Positions 1 through 7,665 of a stretch of 25,386 nt of DNA are shown in pieces. The notes under the pieces were generated by a model. That model saw only the letters and a program-made list of their open reading frames with translations, made no database searches and was not told the DNA's origin. Every line of letters starts with the position of its first letter. The stretch's first letter is position 1. The stretch comes from Nitrospira sp. UBA2083 (lineage in GTDB: Bacteria > Nitrospirota > Nitrospiria > Nitrospirales > Nitrospiraceae), in assembly GCA_002331625.1 (NCBI GenBank), contig DCZN01000052.1, positions 1-25,386 on the forward strand. The letters run 5' to 3'. The translations under genes and the position numbers were made by a program.

Positions 1-37
1 TGGCGTCCAGTCAGCCGACTGCGCGCTGATACATCCC

Positions 38-67
38 GCTAAGCGACCCTCTTGGGGTTTGCTTAGC
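38..67. terminator. Stem-loop, possible terminator of a gene outside the window
   Basis: The arms GCTAAGC (38-44) and GCTTAGC (61-67) pair perfectly, and the stem continues inward through G-T, A-T and C-G pairs with one mismatch. No clean T-run follows, so an intrinsic terminator is only a possibility. It could also be part of the decayed insertion sequence next to it. Confidence 0.3.
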
Positions 68-174
68 TACGTCAGCCCCTTTCTTTATTCTATCCATGAG
101 TTACGCGTTCGCCATGGTTTAATCCATCTTTCGGATCAGGGAAGCCTAGTCTAGCTGCGTGGCGCGTCAACAAC

Positions 175-419
175 AATTCATCGCATGCGGCATCACCCCA
201 GTTGGGTCGGAAGGGCAACTGTTATGACAACGCGATAGCGGAGCGTTTCTTTAGCAAGTTAAAGAATGAACTCGACCATCATCAGACCTATCAACAACGG
301 ACGACGCAAGCCAAGAGATCTTTGCGCTTGTCGAAGGATTCTATTATCGCCAGCAGCTCCATCAGAGCCTCGGCTATCTGAGCCCGCTGGAGTTCGAACG
401 TCGGCTCGGTGAGTCTTAA
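175..419 (+). pseudogene. Remnant of an IS3-family transposase (OrfB C-terminus, rve domain)
   Basis: Three reading frames together spell the end of an IS3-type integrase. About 175-204 gives a piece ending GITP, 205-314 gives GRKGNCYDNAIAERFF and KLKNELDHHQTY, and 315-419 gives EIFAFVEGFYYRQQ (reading through small changes), then LHQSLGYLSPLEFERRL and a TAA stop. NCYDNA and the final HQSLGYLSP block are hallmarks of this family. The shift near 314 is a one-base deletion, and another lies near 200. Nothing upstream of about 170 reads as the DDE catalytic core, so the gene is truncated at the 5' side as well as frameshifted. It cannot make an active transposase. The family is clear; the exact IS name cannot be given from sequence alone. 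Confidence 0.8.
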
Positions 420-448
420 CCCGGTGTCCACGAAACCCGGCCAGCTCA
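420..448 (+). mobile_element. Right end of the IS3-family remnant (terminal repeat)
   Basis: Directly after the transposase stop lies GTGTCCACGAAACCCGG, running to a CA at 447-448. This matches the style of IS3-group ends (GTCC-C-GAAA-C, terminal CA). The left end is not recognisable in the window, so this is a solo end of a decayed copy. Confidence 0.5.
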
Positions 449-641
449 GAATGCATTTTCGAGAGAACGGCTCACGCCAGGTGGAGCAACATAGCAGGCC
501 GTAGATTCATTGTGTAAGAATCAGATATTGTCAGGAATATCATCCGCTTACACGAGCCAGTCGATCGCCCATCGGCGATGGAGAGGTCGATGTCGATTTT
601 TGCAGCAGCCGACGACTATCTTATGTCGATGGAGGTATCCC

Positions 642-1016
642 ATGAAATACTTGTTGCTCGTCCATCACAACGATGAAGTCTTCAACAAGATTCCTCAAGG
701 GAAACGAAGGGAGATGCTGGCTGAATCGATACGACTCTGCCATCAACTCGCCGGCAAGGGACAATACATCCATGCCTCGCCCCTCCAGCCTGAACATACT
801 GGGACCGTTGTTCAAGTACGAGAGGGCAAGTCAATCGTTACTGACGGTCCCTTCATGGAGACAAAGGAACAGCTCGCCGGGTACTTCTTAGTCGAAGCCA
901 AAAGTCAGGAGGAAGCCATCCGGATTGCACAACGGGTGCCTGGTGCGCGCATCGGCACGGTCGAGGTGCGACCGGTGATTGAGATTTCAGGACTACCAAA
1001 CACTCGTGAAACGTGA
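642..1016 (+). CDS. YCII-related (DGPF domain) protein
   Basis: The 124-residue product is a single YCII-like alpha/beta domain. It opens with the typical MKYLLL strand and carries the DGPF signature at about 68-71 ([17 protein letters not shown]), followed by the helix [10 protein letters not shown] and a strand rich in EVRPV. This is the COG3795 branch, whose biochemical role is unknown; members are often encoded next to ECF sigma factors or VOC proteins. The start at 642 was chosen because GGAGG stands at 631-635, six bases before the ATG, and homology starts here. A longer frame opening at 510 has no ribosome site and no family resemblance in its first 44 residues. The MoaD-like gene and a VOC gene follow on the same strand. 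Confidence 0.85.
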   Translation: MKYLLLVHHNDEVFNKIPQGKRREMLAESIRLCHQLAGKGQYIHASPLQPEHTGTVVQVREGKSIVTDGPFMETKEQLAGYFLVEAKSQEEAIRIAQRVPGARIGTVEVRPVIEISGLPNTRET

Positions 1017-1099
1017 AGCGTATCTCGTCAAAGCTGAAGGCTGACATCCAGTACTATTCATCGAGATACAAACGACACTTCACGAACGACGGAGCAGAG

Positions 1100-1396
1100 A
1101 TGGTACGTGTGATTTTGCCGCAACACTTACGAACCTTGGCCCGTATAGACGGCGAAGTCGCGTTGAACATTGACAGCCCCGTGACCATCGACGCCGTTCT
1201 CACTGCATTGAAAGCTCACTATCCGATGCCGCGAGGCACAATCCGCGACTACATAACGAGATGCCGACGACCGTTTATTCGGTTTTTCGCCTGTGAGCAG
1301 GATGTATCACGTGAACCAACGGATACTCCCCTGCCCACTGCCGTAGCAAGCGGAGCCGAACCATTGTTGATCGTTGGCGCCACGGCCGGAGGATAG
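1100..1396 (+). CDS. MoaD/ThiS-like beta-grasp protein
   Basis: A 98-residue protein with the ubiquitin-like beta-grasp pattern of MoaD/ThiS. It has an initial strand [13 protein letters not shown], a strand with the VALNID turn, a helix [10 protein letters not shown], and a C-terminal [12 protein letters not shown]. The protein ends exactly on Gly-Gly, the residues that are adenylated and thiocarboxylated in true sulfur carriers. The partner is not in the window, so whether it carries sulfur for molybdopterin or for another pathway is open. The ATG at 1100 has a purine-rich GGAGCAGAG before it and gives the normal family length. A GTG at 1013 overlaps the previous stop (GTGA) and would add 29 unconserved residues. 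Such small carriers are seen beside YCII and VOC genes, but the meaning of the association is unclear. Confidence 0.7.
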   Translation: MVRVILPQHLRTLARIDGEVALNIDSPVTIDAVLTALKAHYPMPRGTIRDYITRCRRPFIRFFACEQDVSREPTDTPLPTAVASGAEPLLIVGATAGG

Positions 1397-1468
1397 GAGG
1401 CTGTCGCGTGCGACCCATCCCGTTCGACTAACCAGTATAGAGTTAGATGCGCTCCGGAGGAACACGCC

Positions 1469-1954
1469 ATGCAAAAACTCACTCCATGTTTGTGGTTTAA
1501 TGACAAGGCTGAAGAAGCAGCGAAGTTTTACGTCTCGATCTTCAAGATCTCGAAGCTCGGACCGATCGCCTACTACGGAGAGGCGGGCGCACAAGCTTCA
1601 GGAAGACCGAAGGGCTCCGTGATGACCGTGACGTTCGAGATTGGGGGACAAGAATTCGTCGCGCTCAACGGTGGGCCTCTTTTCAAGTTTACCGAAGTCG
1701 TCTCGTTCATAGTGAGGTGTCACTCACAGGACGAAATCGACGAGATGTGGAAGAAGCTGTCCGAAGGCGGAGAGGAGGGACCCTGCGGATGGCTGAAAGA
1801 TACATATGGCCTCTCGTGGCAAATCGTCGTACCTGAATGGGATGAGATGCTGTGGGACAAGGATACCGCAGCATCAGAACGAGCGATGGTCGCGATCCTC
1901 CAAATGGGGAAACCAGATCTACAACGAGTTCAGCAAGCCTTTGCGGGACGGTGA
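1469..1954 (+). CDS. VOC family protein, PhnB-like
   Basis: A 161-residue protein of the vicinal-oxygen-chelate superfamily, PhnB/3-demethylubiquinone methyltransferase-like branch (PF06983). The opening LTPCLWFNDKAEEAAKFYVSIF, the middle block VMTVTFEIGGQEFVALNGGP, and the later CGWLKDTYGLSWQIVVP follow the family closely. The typical ending of alternating helices (AMVAILQMGKPDLQRVQQAF) is also present. The fold pairs beta-alpha-beta-beta-beta units around a metal or ligand pocket. The substrate is unknown; most members of this branch lack a proven reaction. The start has a good ribosome site, CGGAGG, about nine bases upstream. The gene follows the YCII and MoaD-like genes with 72 bases between; cotranscription is possible. 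Confidence 0.88.
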   Translation: MQKLTPCLWFNDKAEEAAKFYVSIFKISKLGPIAYYGEAGAQASGRPKGSVMTVTFEIGGQEFVALNGGPLFKFTEVVSFIVRCHSQDEIDEMWKKLSEGGEEGPCGWLKDTYGLSWQIVVPEWDEMLWDKDTAASERAMVAILQMGKPDLQRVQQAFAGR

Positions 1955-2094
1955 TATCGAACATAACAGGATGTTTGCGCTCGACGAACCCATTCCTTAC
2001 CCCTTGATCGCATGAATCGTGAAGCTTAGGGTGAAAGAGCAGCGAGCGAATGCCGACAGAACGACGAACAGAGCGTAACCACAAGGAGGCCACT

Positions 2095-2694
2095 ATGCGC
2101 ATCATCTCTCTCACAGTCACCACATTATGCCTTCTGCTGACGGTCTCGCCAGTCCTGGCGAAAGAGAAGAAACACAACAAGCCAATGGATCCGCAGGCCA
2201 TGATGGAGCTCTGGAAACAGGCCGCCACGCCCGGTGAGCCACACAAGCAATTTGCCACCCTGGCCGGGAGCTGGTTCACTCAGACAAAAGAATGGATGGA
2301 ACCAGGCAAACTGCCGATGGAATCCACCGGCACCGCCGAGATGAAGATGGTGCTGGACGGACGGTTTCTGTATCAGGAATTCAACGGCCAACTGATGGGC
2401 CAGCCCTTCAACGGCATCGGCATCGATGGGTATGACAACATCCGCAAGAAATACGTCACGGCCTGGATGGACACAATGGGCACCGGCTTCTTCATCATGG
2501 AAGGCACAGCCAGTGCCGACGGCAAGACCATCACGCTCAAAGGTTCACATCCCGAACCTGGCGGTGGACACATGAGCCATCGCGCCATCTGGAAACTCAT
2601 CGACGCCGATCACCAGACCTTCGACATGTACGGCGCACATCATGGCCAGAAAGAAACAAAGATGTTGGAGATCACCTACACGCGCAAACAATAG
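2095..2694 (+). CDS. Secreted DUF1579 family protein
   Basis: A 199-residue protein with a clear signal peptide: basic start MR, hydrophobic core ISLTVTTLCLLLTVSPV and a cut after VLA near residue 22. The mature part fits DUF1579 (PF07617), a lipocalin-like beta-barrel family. It contains LAGSWFTQTKEW, GTAEMKMVLDGRFLYQEFNG, NGIGIDGYDNIRKKYV, and the closing strands DHQTFDMYG and KETKMLEITYTRK. The function of the family is unknown; small-molecule binding is a guess from the fold. The ATG at 2095 was preferred over an in-frame start at 2050 because AAGGAGG lies at about 2082-2089 and the signal peptide begins here. It stands alone between VOC and FKBP genes. Confidence 0.82.
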   Translation: MRIISLTVTTLCLLLTVSPVLAKEKKHNKPMDPQAMMELWKQAATPGEPHKQFATLAGSWFTQTKEWMEPGKLPMESTGTAEMKMVLDGRFLYQEFNGQLMGQPFNGIGIDGYDNIRKKYVTAWMDTMGTGFFIMEGTASADGKTITLKGSHPEPGGGHMSHRAIWKLIDADHQTFDMYGAHHGQKETKMLEITYTRKQ

Positions 2695-2903
2695 ACTAGG
2701 CATAGAGCTGATAGCTAATAGTTGACAGCACTTTACTGTATCACAATAGAACAGTTGGAAAATTGCGGGTAGCATCACGTGACTTGATGTGGTAGCGTGA
2801 AATTATCCACACAACAGAGTCTGGAACCGATCGCTCACCTGCGCTCATCTCTTTTGCGATCCTTTCCAGTCTATTTACGAACCACTTCTCACAGGAGGGA
2901 CCT

Positions 2904-3446
2904 ATGAGACGAGGATATCTATTTCAGTCATTTGGTAGTTGGTGCGCGATTCTCTTCCTTTCCGCTGCCTGTGCCTCAGCGGGAGATACCAAGAAAGGAG
3001 CATCAGCGATGACCGTTTCAAACGGGAAACAAGTCACACTCGAATACACGATGAAGCTGGACGATCAATCGGTCGTGGATACGAACGTCGGTGGCGAGCC
3101 GTTAAAAGTCACGCAAGGGCGTCATGAGGTGATCCCGGGGTTGGAGAAAGCGCTTGAAGGCATGACGGTGGGAGAGAAAAAGAAAGTCACGGTCGCCCCG
3201 ACTGAGGGATACGGCTCCGTCGATCCCAATGCATTCCAGGAAGTAGACAGGAAGATGGTGCCAGCGGAGGCACAGAAGGTGGGGGCACAGCTAGAAGGGA
3301 AAACCACCGATGGGAAAACCGTCTATCCGAGAATTTCCGAAGTGAAAAATGACACCGTCGTGCTCGATTTCAACCATCCCCTAGCCGGCAAGACACTCCA
3401 CTTTGATGTGAAAGTGCTGGAGGTCGCCCAGGCCACGTCGAAGTGA
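2904..3446 (+). CDS. Exported FKBP-type peptidyl-prolyl cis-trans isomerase
   Basis: A 180-residue protein that should speed prolyl isomerisation or act as a folding helper outside the cytoplasm. An N-terminal signal sequence (residues 1 to about 27) ends near CASAG; a lipoprotein reading of LSAAC is possible but weak. The body is SlyD/FkpA-like: VTLEYTMKLDDQSVVDTN, GRHEVIPGLEKALEGMTVGE with the conserved IPG-LE-AL-GM core, then EGYGSVDPNAFQEVDR. The DPN and VVLDFNHPLAGKTLHFDVKV blocks are the typical SlyD-type insert-in-flap arrangement and C-terminal strand. A ribosome site AGGAGGG is seven or eight bases upstream. A strong GC hairpin follows the stop, and the next gene converges from the other strand. 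Confidence 0.9.
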   Translation: MRRGYLFQSFGSWCAILFLSAACASAGDTKKGASAMTVSNGKQVTLEYTMKLDDQSVVDTNVGGEPLKVTQGRHEVIPGLEKALEGMTVGEKKKVTVAPTEGYGSVDPNAFQEVDRKMVPAEAQKVGAQLEGKTTDGKTVYPRISEVKNDTVVLDFNHPLAGKTLHFDVKVLEVAQATSK

Positions 3447-3459
3447 CCCTGCCACCTCG

Positions 3460-3481
3460 GCGGGGCGGGAAACCGCCCCGC
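3460..3481. terminator. 9-bp GC hairpin with GAAA tetraloop between convergent genes
   Basis: GCGGGGCGG at 3460-3468 pairs perfectly with CCGCCCCGC at 3473-3481, leaving a GAAA loop on the plus strand, a stable GNRA type. It sits 14 bases after the FKBP stop and 28 bases before the end of the minus-strand DUF4062 gene. No T-run follows on either strand, so it may protect 3' ends or assist termination rather than be a textbook intrinsic terminator. Confidence 0.55.
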
Positions 3482-3509
3482 ACGGGCTGAGGCCAGCAAG
3501 TTATTGACA

Positions 3510-5072
3510 TCATTGCGCACCAAGATGGACTTTCTCACCCAGGATTGCCAGAAACTTTCGGTCTTCTGGTGAGAGATGTAGACCTCGCTTGTCAATACCG
3601 GAGAGTACGTCATAGGCCTGTTTCCAATTGGCGCGTGCTTCTTCGGTAGCCTTCCGTTTTTCGGCAAGATGAGCCAATCTCGAGTAGGAGGCATACAGGT
3701 CCCGCTGCCACTCGGTGTTACTCGGATCGCTCGCCGCCAGTTGCTTGGCTATCCTCGAATACTCACGGTACGCCTGCGCCGCGGCCTCCAGTTGCCCCTG
3801 CGCCACTGCCACATTACCGAGTCGCTCATAGGAAACGCTCAGGTCGCGCTGCCACTCAGTGTTGCTCGGATCGCTCGCTGTGAGACGTGTTGCGATGCGG
3901 TGAGCTCCTTCGTACTCTTCTCTGACTTCGGCGAGAGTGGTGCGGACGCGGGCGAGGTCTCCCTGCTCGACATGGAACCAAAAAGCTCCGTGGAGCGCCT
4001 CCGGCCAGTCTGGTTCAACGGCGAGGATTTCGCTGTAAAGATTCCGCGCTTCAGTCGCTTGCCCCTTTGCCTCGTACAGGGCCGCAGTTCGGAGAAGGGG
4101 CTGCAGCTCGGCCCGATTGCGCTCACGCACGGCTGCGGCACGATTGCGAACCGCTTGGAAGATGGACGTGCGCTGGCTCTCTATGTAAGCAATGGCTTCA
4201 TCGACACCCTGCTCGGCCAAGATACGGGTCAGTTCTTGGAAAACGCTGGTCGCCGTCCCTCGCCCCTCGATGTCTGCAAATGCGGCGGTCAGCTCCTCAA
4301 TGCGAGAGAGGCGCAGAGCCTGTGCACTCTCTGCAGCATCGCGGAAGACCTGCCGTCGCCTCCAATCCTTTTCCCGATCAGCCTCCGCCATCTCGCGTCG
4401 GTGGGTCTCTTGAGCTGTCTGCAAGAGATGGGCACGGATCTTTTCGGCGGTAAGCCGCGAGGCCTCCTCCAATCGTTCCAAGCTGGCTGAGGTCTTTGCC
4501 TTAAATTCTGCGTCTTGCTTCAGCCAAGCCTCCCATTGCTTGTGCAACTCGGCCAGCCAATCGGGCAGCTTTCGAATAATGAGTTCCAACTCAGTCATAT
4601 TATTCGCCGTATGGCGGAGATGATTCTCTCGCTTGAGACGCGCGATGTAGCCTTGTTGGAGAGCGCTCCGTTCAGCTTGATAGTTCGTGGGGTCAGCCTG
4701 GCCAGCGTTGCGGGGGAGGTCCAGTTGTGCTGATGGTTTGTCCCGGCCAAAGTCTTTCCCGATCACGATAGCCCATGTCTTCTTACTCCTTCGGCCAGCA
4801 TATAAGAATTCCAGCTGAGTATAAGAAACGCGACCATACTCAGGGTCTATTTCGGGCGGTTCGGCGCCATAGGCATCACCCACCAGCTGAATGAGGCCGT
4901 CACAGGAGTCAACCTGATTGCGGAGCCACTGGCGCAATTCTCCGTACCCAGTGGAGAAATCGTCTTGTGAGATGGCATCGAATCCGAGTGTGTGGAGGGT
5001 CGCTGCTACATGTTTACGTGCCGTACGCAGCTCTTCACTGACAGCTGACAGAAAAAGACGCGGTCGGTCCAT
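3510..5072 (-). CDS. DUF4062 - coiled-coil - TPR protein, putative sensor or scaffold of the island
   Basis: About 520 residues. Residues 1-110 match DUF4062 (PRLFLSAVSEELRTARKHVA, GYGELRQWLRNQVDSCDGLIQLVGDAYGAEP), a Rossmann/TIR-related domain found at the N-terminus of bacterial conflict and NLR-like proteins. Residues about 150-330 are rich in E, R, A and L and look like a long helical or coiled-coil arm. Residues about 330-490 hold TPR-type helices, including two near-identical 48-residue units that start ASDPSNTEWQRDL. No catalytic motif is evident, so a protein-protein role is likely. It is the third gene after caspase and patatin (54-base gap), all on the minus strand. ATG at 5072 was chosen; an in-frame GTG at 5081 is the alternative. 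Neither has a strong ribosome site, which suggests coupling to the upstream gene. Confidence 0.75.
   Translation of the reverse strand: MDRPRLFLSAVSEELRTARKHVAATLHTLGFDAISQDDFSTGYGELRQWLRNQVDSCDGLIQLVGDAYGAEPPEIDPEYGRVSYTQLEFLYAGRRSKKTWAIVIGKDFGRDKPSAQLDLPRNAGQADPTNYQAERSALQQGYIARLKRENHLRHTANNMTELELIIRKLPDWLAELHKQWEAWLKQDAEFKAKTSASLERLEEASRLTAEKIRAHLLQTAQETHRREMAEADREKDWRRRQVFRDAAESAQALRLSRIEELTAAFADIEGRGTATSVFQELTRILAEQGVDEAIAYIESQRTSIFQAVRNRAAAVRERNRAELQPLLRTAALYEAKGQATEARNLYSEILAVEPDWPEALHGAFWFHVEQGDLARVRTTLAEVREEYEGAHRIATRLTASDPSNTEWQRDLSVSYERLGNVAVAQGQLEAAAQAYREYSRIAKQLAASDPSNTEWQRDLYASYSRLAHLAEKRKATEEARANWKQAYDVLSGIDKRGLHLSPEDRKFLAILGEKVHLGAQ
3697..3877 (-). repeat. Two 144-base repeat units inside the TPR region
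   Basis: Stretches starting at 3697 and 3841 are nearly identical for about 37 bases and encode the shared ASDPSNTEWQRDL block. The spacing is exactly 144 bases, that is 48 codons. The nucleotide identity is higher than in the rest of the TPR array, which suggests a recent duplication of one unit. Confidence 0.7.
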
Positions 5073-5126
5073 AGTACCCACTTCAATGACATTAACTCAT
5101 GATGCAAACCAATCCGAGGAATGATC

Positions 5127-6266
5127 TCACACGAACTTCGAAAAATGCTCCGGCTTCACCTGCTTAGCCACCGCTTGGCCGACCTGTTGTAACTCTTTGA
5201 TGTAATCTGTTGAATCCAGCTGTTGGACATGTTTCGGCTCGATCCCGGACAACCCCAGATTCTTCAACCCCTCTTCAGTTAGTTCCGCGTTGTACCGGAC
5301 ATAAGTGAAGAGTTTGCTCGGTCCTACCGGCCCTTTAGCCATCTTGAGATCACCGATTTCGCGATCGAGTGGATCCCCAGCCAAACACTTGCCAAAGACA
5401 CGGCACAGCAGATCTTGCTCATTGAGCGAGGCATACATCAACGCAGAAGGCAGCGAGGTGGCGTTGTACACCAGATTCATCTCATCTGGAGCTAGATCGG
5501 CATTCGCCTTGGGGCTGGTCCCGGTACCGACCGATACCACCAACAGCTGATCTTCCCCTGTCGCCCACCCCATCTTATATGGCTCGACCGTTGCCATCAA
5601 AAAAGCTTGAAACGCAGGATTGTTGTACATGGTGATCCCGCCGTCGACGAAGATGAACTGGTATTCATTCGGCGTTTCCTTTGCAAACGTCACCACCTCA
5701 GGTGGAAAGAACGTTGGCGCTGCTGTACTGGCGCGGATCAGTTGCCACAAGGGAATCTTGAGATTGCAGTCCTTTCGGCCCGGCTGGTTGTATTTCGCAA
5801 AGGGATTATTCGACACCGGCCAGGGCGAATCGGTTGTGGCGTTGCGCATGACCATCATCAGGACGGTCTGAAGCCTGTCGCTCCCCAGAGTCGTATCTTC
5901 ACCGAAGACCGCTTGTAACTTTCCTGCGAGCTTCTCATCCTCATATTTCGTCCGAAACCGTTTGAAGACATTGAGGCGAAACACTTTGTCGAACATCTCT
6001 TTGCCACTGCTCTCATAAAATTCACGAATCTCCGACACCGTCATGCCGGATGACACGCAGGCCGCGATGATCGCCCCTGTGCTCGTACCGGCGACAAAAT
6101 CAAAGAAATGGGCCAATCGAAACGCAGCCCCCTGCTTCGACTGCTGTCGCAACTGGTTCTCAATTTCCTCCAACACTTCAATGGTGATCATTCCGCGAAT
6201 GCCGCCACCGTCGAGGGCGAGAATCTTTTTTGGTCCGGGCGCCTGAATACGTTCTGCCAACGTCAT
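5127..6266 (-). CDS. Patatin-like phospholipase
   Basis: A 379-residue predicted lipid acyl hydrolase. The oxyanion-hole motif GGGIRG is at 20-25, the nucleophile elbow GTSTG has Ser62, and the dyad aspartate is Asp208 in FVDGG. The residue order and length match bacterial patatins, including the CapV-type effectors that degrade membrane phospholipids in anti-phage systems. No signal peptide or membrane helix is seen, so it should be cytoplasmic and could attack the inner membrane once activated. The start has AGGAG eight or so bases upstream. It lies 46 bases after the caspase gene and 54 bases before the DUF4062-TPR gene, in the same direction. There is no CD-NTase in the window, so nucleotide activation of the CBASS kind is not supported; cleavage by or complex formation with its neighbours is a guess. 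Confidence 0.9.
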   Translation of the reverse strand: MTLAERIQAPGPKKILALDGGGIRGMITIEVLEEIENQLRQQSKQGAAFRLAHFFDFVAGTSTGAIIAACVSSGMTVSEIREFYESSGKEMFDKVFRLNVFKRFRTKYEDEKLAGKLQAVFGEDTTLGSDRLQTVLMMVMRNATTDSPWPVSNNPFAKYNQPGRKDCNLKIPLWQLIRASTAAPTFFPPEVVTFAKETPNEYQFIFVDGGITMYNNPAFQAFLMATVEPYKMGWATGEDQLLVVSVGTGTSPKANADLAPDEMNLVYNATSLPSALMYASLNEQDLLCRVFGKCLAGDPLDREIGDLKMAKGPVGPSKLFTYVRYNAELTEEGLKNLGLSGIEPKHVQQLDSTDYIKELQQVGQAVAKQVKPEHFSKFV

Positions 6267-6312
6267 CCCCTACTCCTTTTCTCATTCTTGTTGCACCTGA
6301 GCGCCACACTGG

Positions 6313-7149
6313 CTAGCTGAGGAATTGGCGATCGAACGAGGTGCGCTGCCCTTCCAATTGGGGAATCTGGTCAAAGTCTTCCGCCTTCAGCTTGACGGTG
6401 GTCCGTCGATGCAACTCTCGATAGGTCAGTTTGCCTTCAGCCTCTTTGATCGACTCGACGAGATAATAGGTCAAGGCCCCATTATAGGTCCCACCGATGT
6501 AGGCATCGGCAGAGGTCTGGGTATCGCGACAGCCGGTAATCAGCAGCTCTTGAATGGCGGCATGAACGATATCGCTCCGTCGCTTCCGTCCGCGTGGGGC
6601 CTTGCCCAACTGGCCGCGCAGCGTTCCTCGCAGTTTCCTGCCGGACTCGGTCGCCATCAGGTCGAGCGGGCACGGAAGGAATCGTTCTCTTCTGGGAGCA
6701 TCCGGTGGCGTGATGGCGCGAGTGTTGGTCCCGGAGTGGCAGCAATCCATGATGACCGTAAGACTCACGCCCTTCCGAAGCTTATTGAAGGTCTTCCGAA
6801 ACCAGTCGTCACGCAAGGTATCTTTCCAGTCCAAGTCCGTCGGACACAGGATCTCATCACGGTGGTCCGCTTCATCGCCATTGTCATCCGGCACATTCGA
6901 CCCGTGCCCCGAGTAATGGAGGAGCAAGGTATCACCCTTCTTCCCACTCTTGATCAGTTTTTGAATGGCCTTCTGCATCGCCTTCTTTGTTGCCTGCAGA
7001 TCGGTGAGGGTCGTGATGTCCTTGGCCGCAAACCCGTAATAGGTTTTCAGCGCACTGCTCAAGTTCTTCACGTCATTGATGCACCCATTCAGATCCGACC
7101 CTGGAATTTGATACTTATTGATCCCGATGAGCACTGCTCGTTTAGCCAT
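6313..7149 (-). CDS. Caspase-family protease (peptidase C14, metacaspase-like)
   Basis: A 278-residue protease. The opening KRAVLIGINKYQIPGSDLNGC and DV, the catalytic His82 in HYSGHGS, the DEILCPTD acidic pocket near 98-105 and Cys137 in DCCHSGT form a complete p20 unit. The p10-like part (ELLITGCRDTQTSADAY, then GALTYYLVESI) ends the protein. The acidic pocket suggests cleavage after Arg or Lys, as in metacaspases. Between p20 and p10, residues 171-191 form a strongly basic linker (RKLRGTLRGQLGKAPRGRKR), a plausible self-processing site. No other domain is attached, so regulation must come from partners. The ATG at 7149 follows GGGAGAGG; an in-frame start seven codons earlier has no such site. 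First gene of the minus-strand set caspase, patatin, DUF4062-TPR. Confidence 0.9.
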   Translation of the reverse strand: MAKRAVLIGINKYQIPGSDLNGCINDVKNLSSALKTYYGFAAKDITTLTDLQATKKAMQKAIQKLIKSGKKGDTLLLHYSGHGSNVPDDNGDEADHRDEILCPTDLDWKDTLRDDWFRKTFNKLRKGVSLTVIMDCCHSGTNTRAITPPDAPRRERFLPCPLDLMATESGRKLRGTLRGQLGKAPRGRKRRSDIVHAAIQELLITGCRDTQTSADAYIGGTYNGALTYYLVESIKEAEGKLTYRELHRRTTVKLKAEDFDQIPQLEGQRTSFDRQFLS

Positions 7150-7665
7150 ATCCTCTCCCTTCTGTGACAATATTCGTCGTAGGACAGATGAGCCAGCGAC
7201 TTCGATTCGCGCTTGTCAACTCACTGAGCAAGCAACTTGCCAATTCTTATCTTGAAACAGGACTGGCACGAGGTCACCCCTAGGACAGACTACAGGCAGG
7301 GAGAATACAGCATTTCGATCCCCTCCGGAACCTCTAGAGAGAATCAACCTTGATCCCAAGAACGTATGAACGACGCGTGTTGCAGAATCTAAAAGGATAC
7401 GGCCTGTATCGAAATAGGTACACTCGACCGCCCACGGATGGCCAGGTATCGCCCAACGTGCTCACATCTCTGGCACAATCATTCTGGACGAACTTGAATC
7501 CAACTCAATTTCTCAAGATCTGTTTGTATTCCGTTGTATCTTCACGCATCAACGCGTGCCCCTTCTCAGCACGATCCTACTGCTGCGCAATACTGCGCTT
7601 GTCGCTTGGTACTACTTATGCATCCGCCATCAGCAAGGCGACCCTCACCTCTTATGAGGCAGACC
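7150..7665. promoter_or_regulatory. 516-base divergent intergenic region between the caspase and TIR genes
   Basis: No convincing gene is seen here. An open frame from 7350 in another phase has no ribosome site and resembles nothing. The region must hold promoters for both the caspase operon and the TIR gene. On the minus strand a perfect TTGACA lies at 7214-7219, but no good -10 box sits at the right distance. It is longer than the other gaps in the window. Confidence 0.35.

Noticed and set aside
510..641. Upstream extension of the YCII gene
   Set aside because: No ribosome site and no family similarity; GGAGG at 631-635 supports the ATG at 642.
3669..4490. Plus-strand open frame of 273 codons
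   Set aside because: It lies wholly opposite the DUF4062-TPR gene, whose domain signals and repeats are clear; the antisense product resembles nothing.
5127..6266. CBASS interpretation of the patatin gene
   Set aside because: No CD-NTase, Cap2 or Cap3 gene is present in the window; the neighbours are a caspase and a DUF4062-TPR protein.
6325..7167. Plus-strand open frame of 280 codons
   Set aside because: It mirrors the caspase gene, which has complete catalytic motifs; no ribosome site or family signal on this strand.
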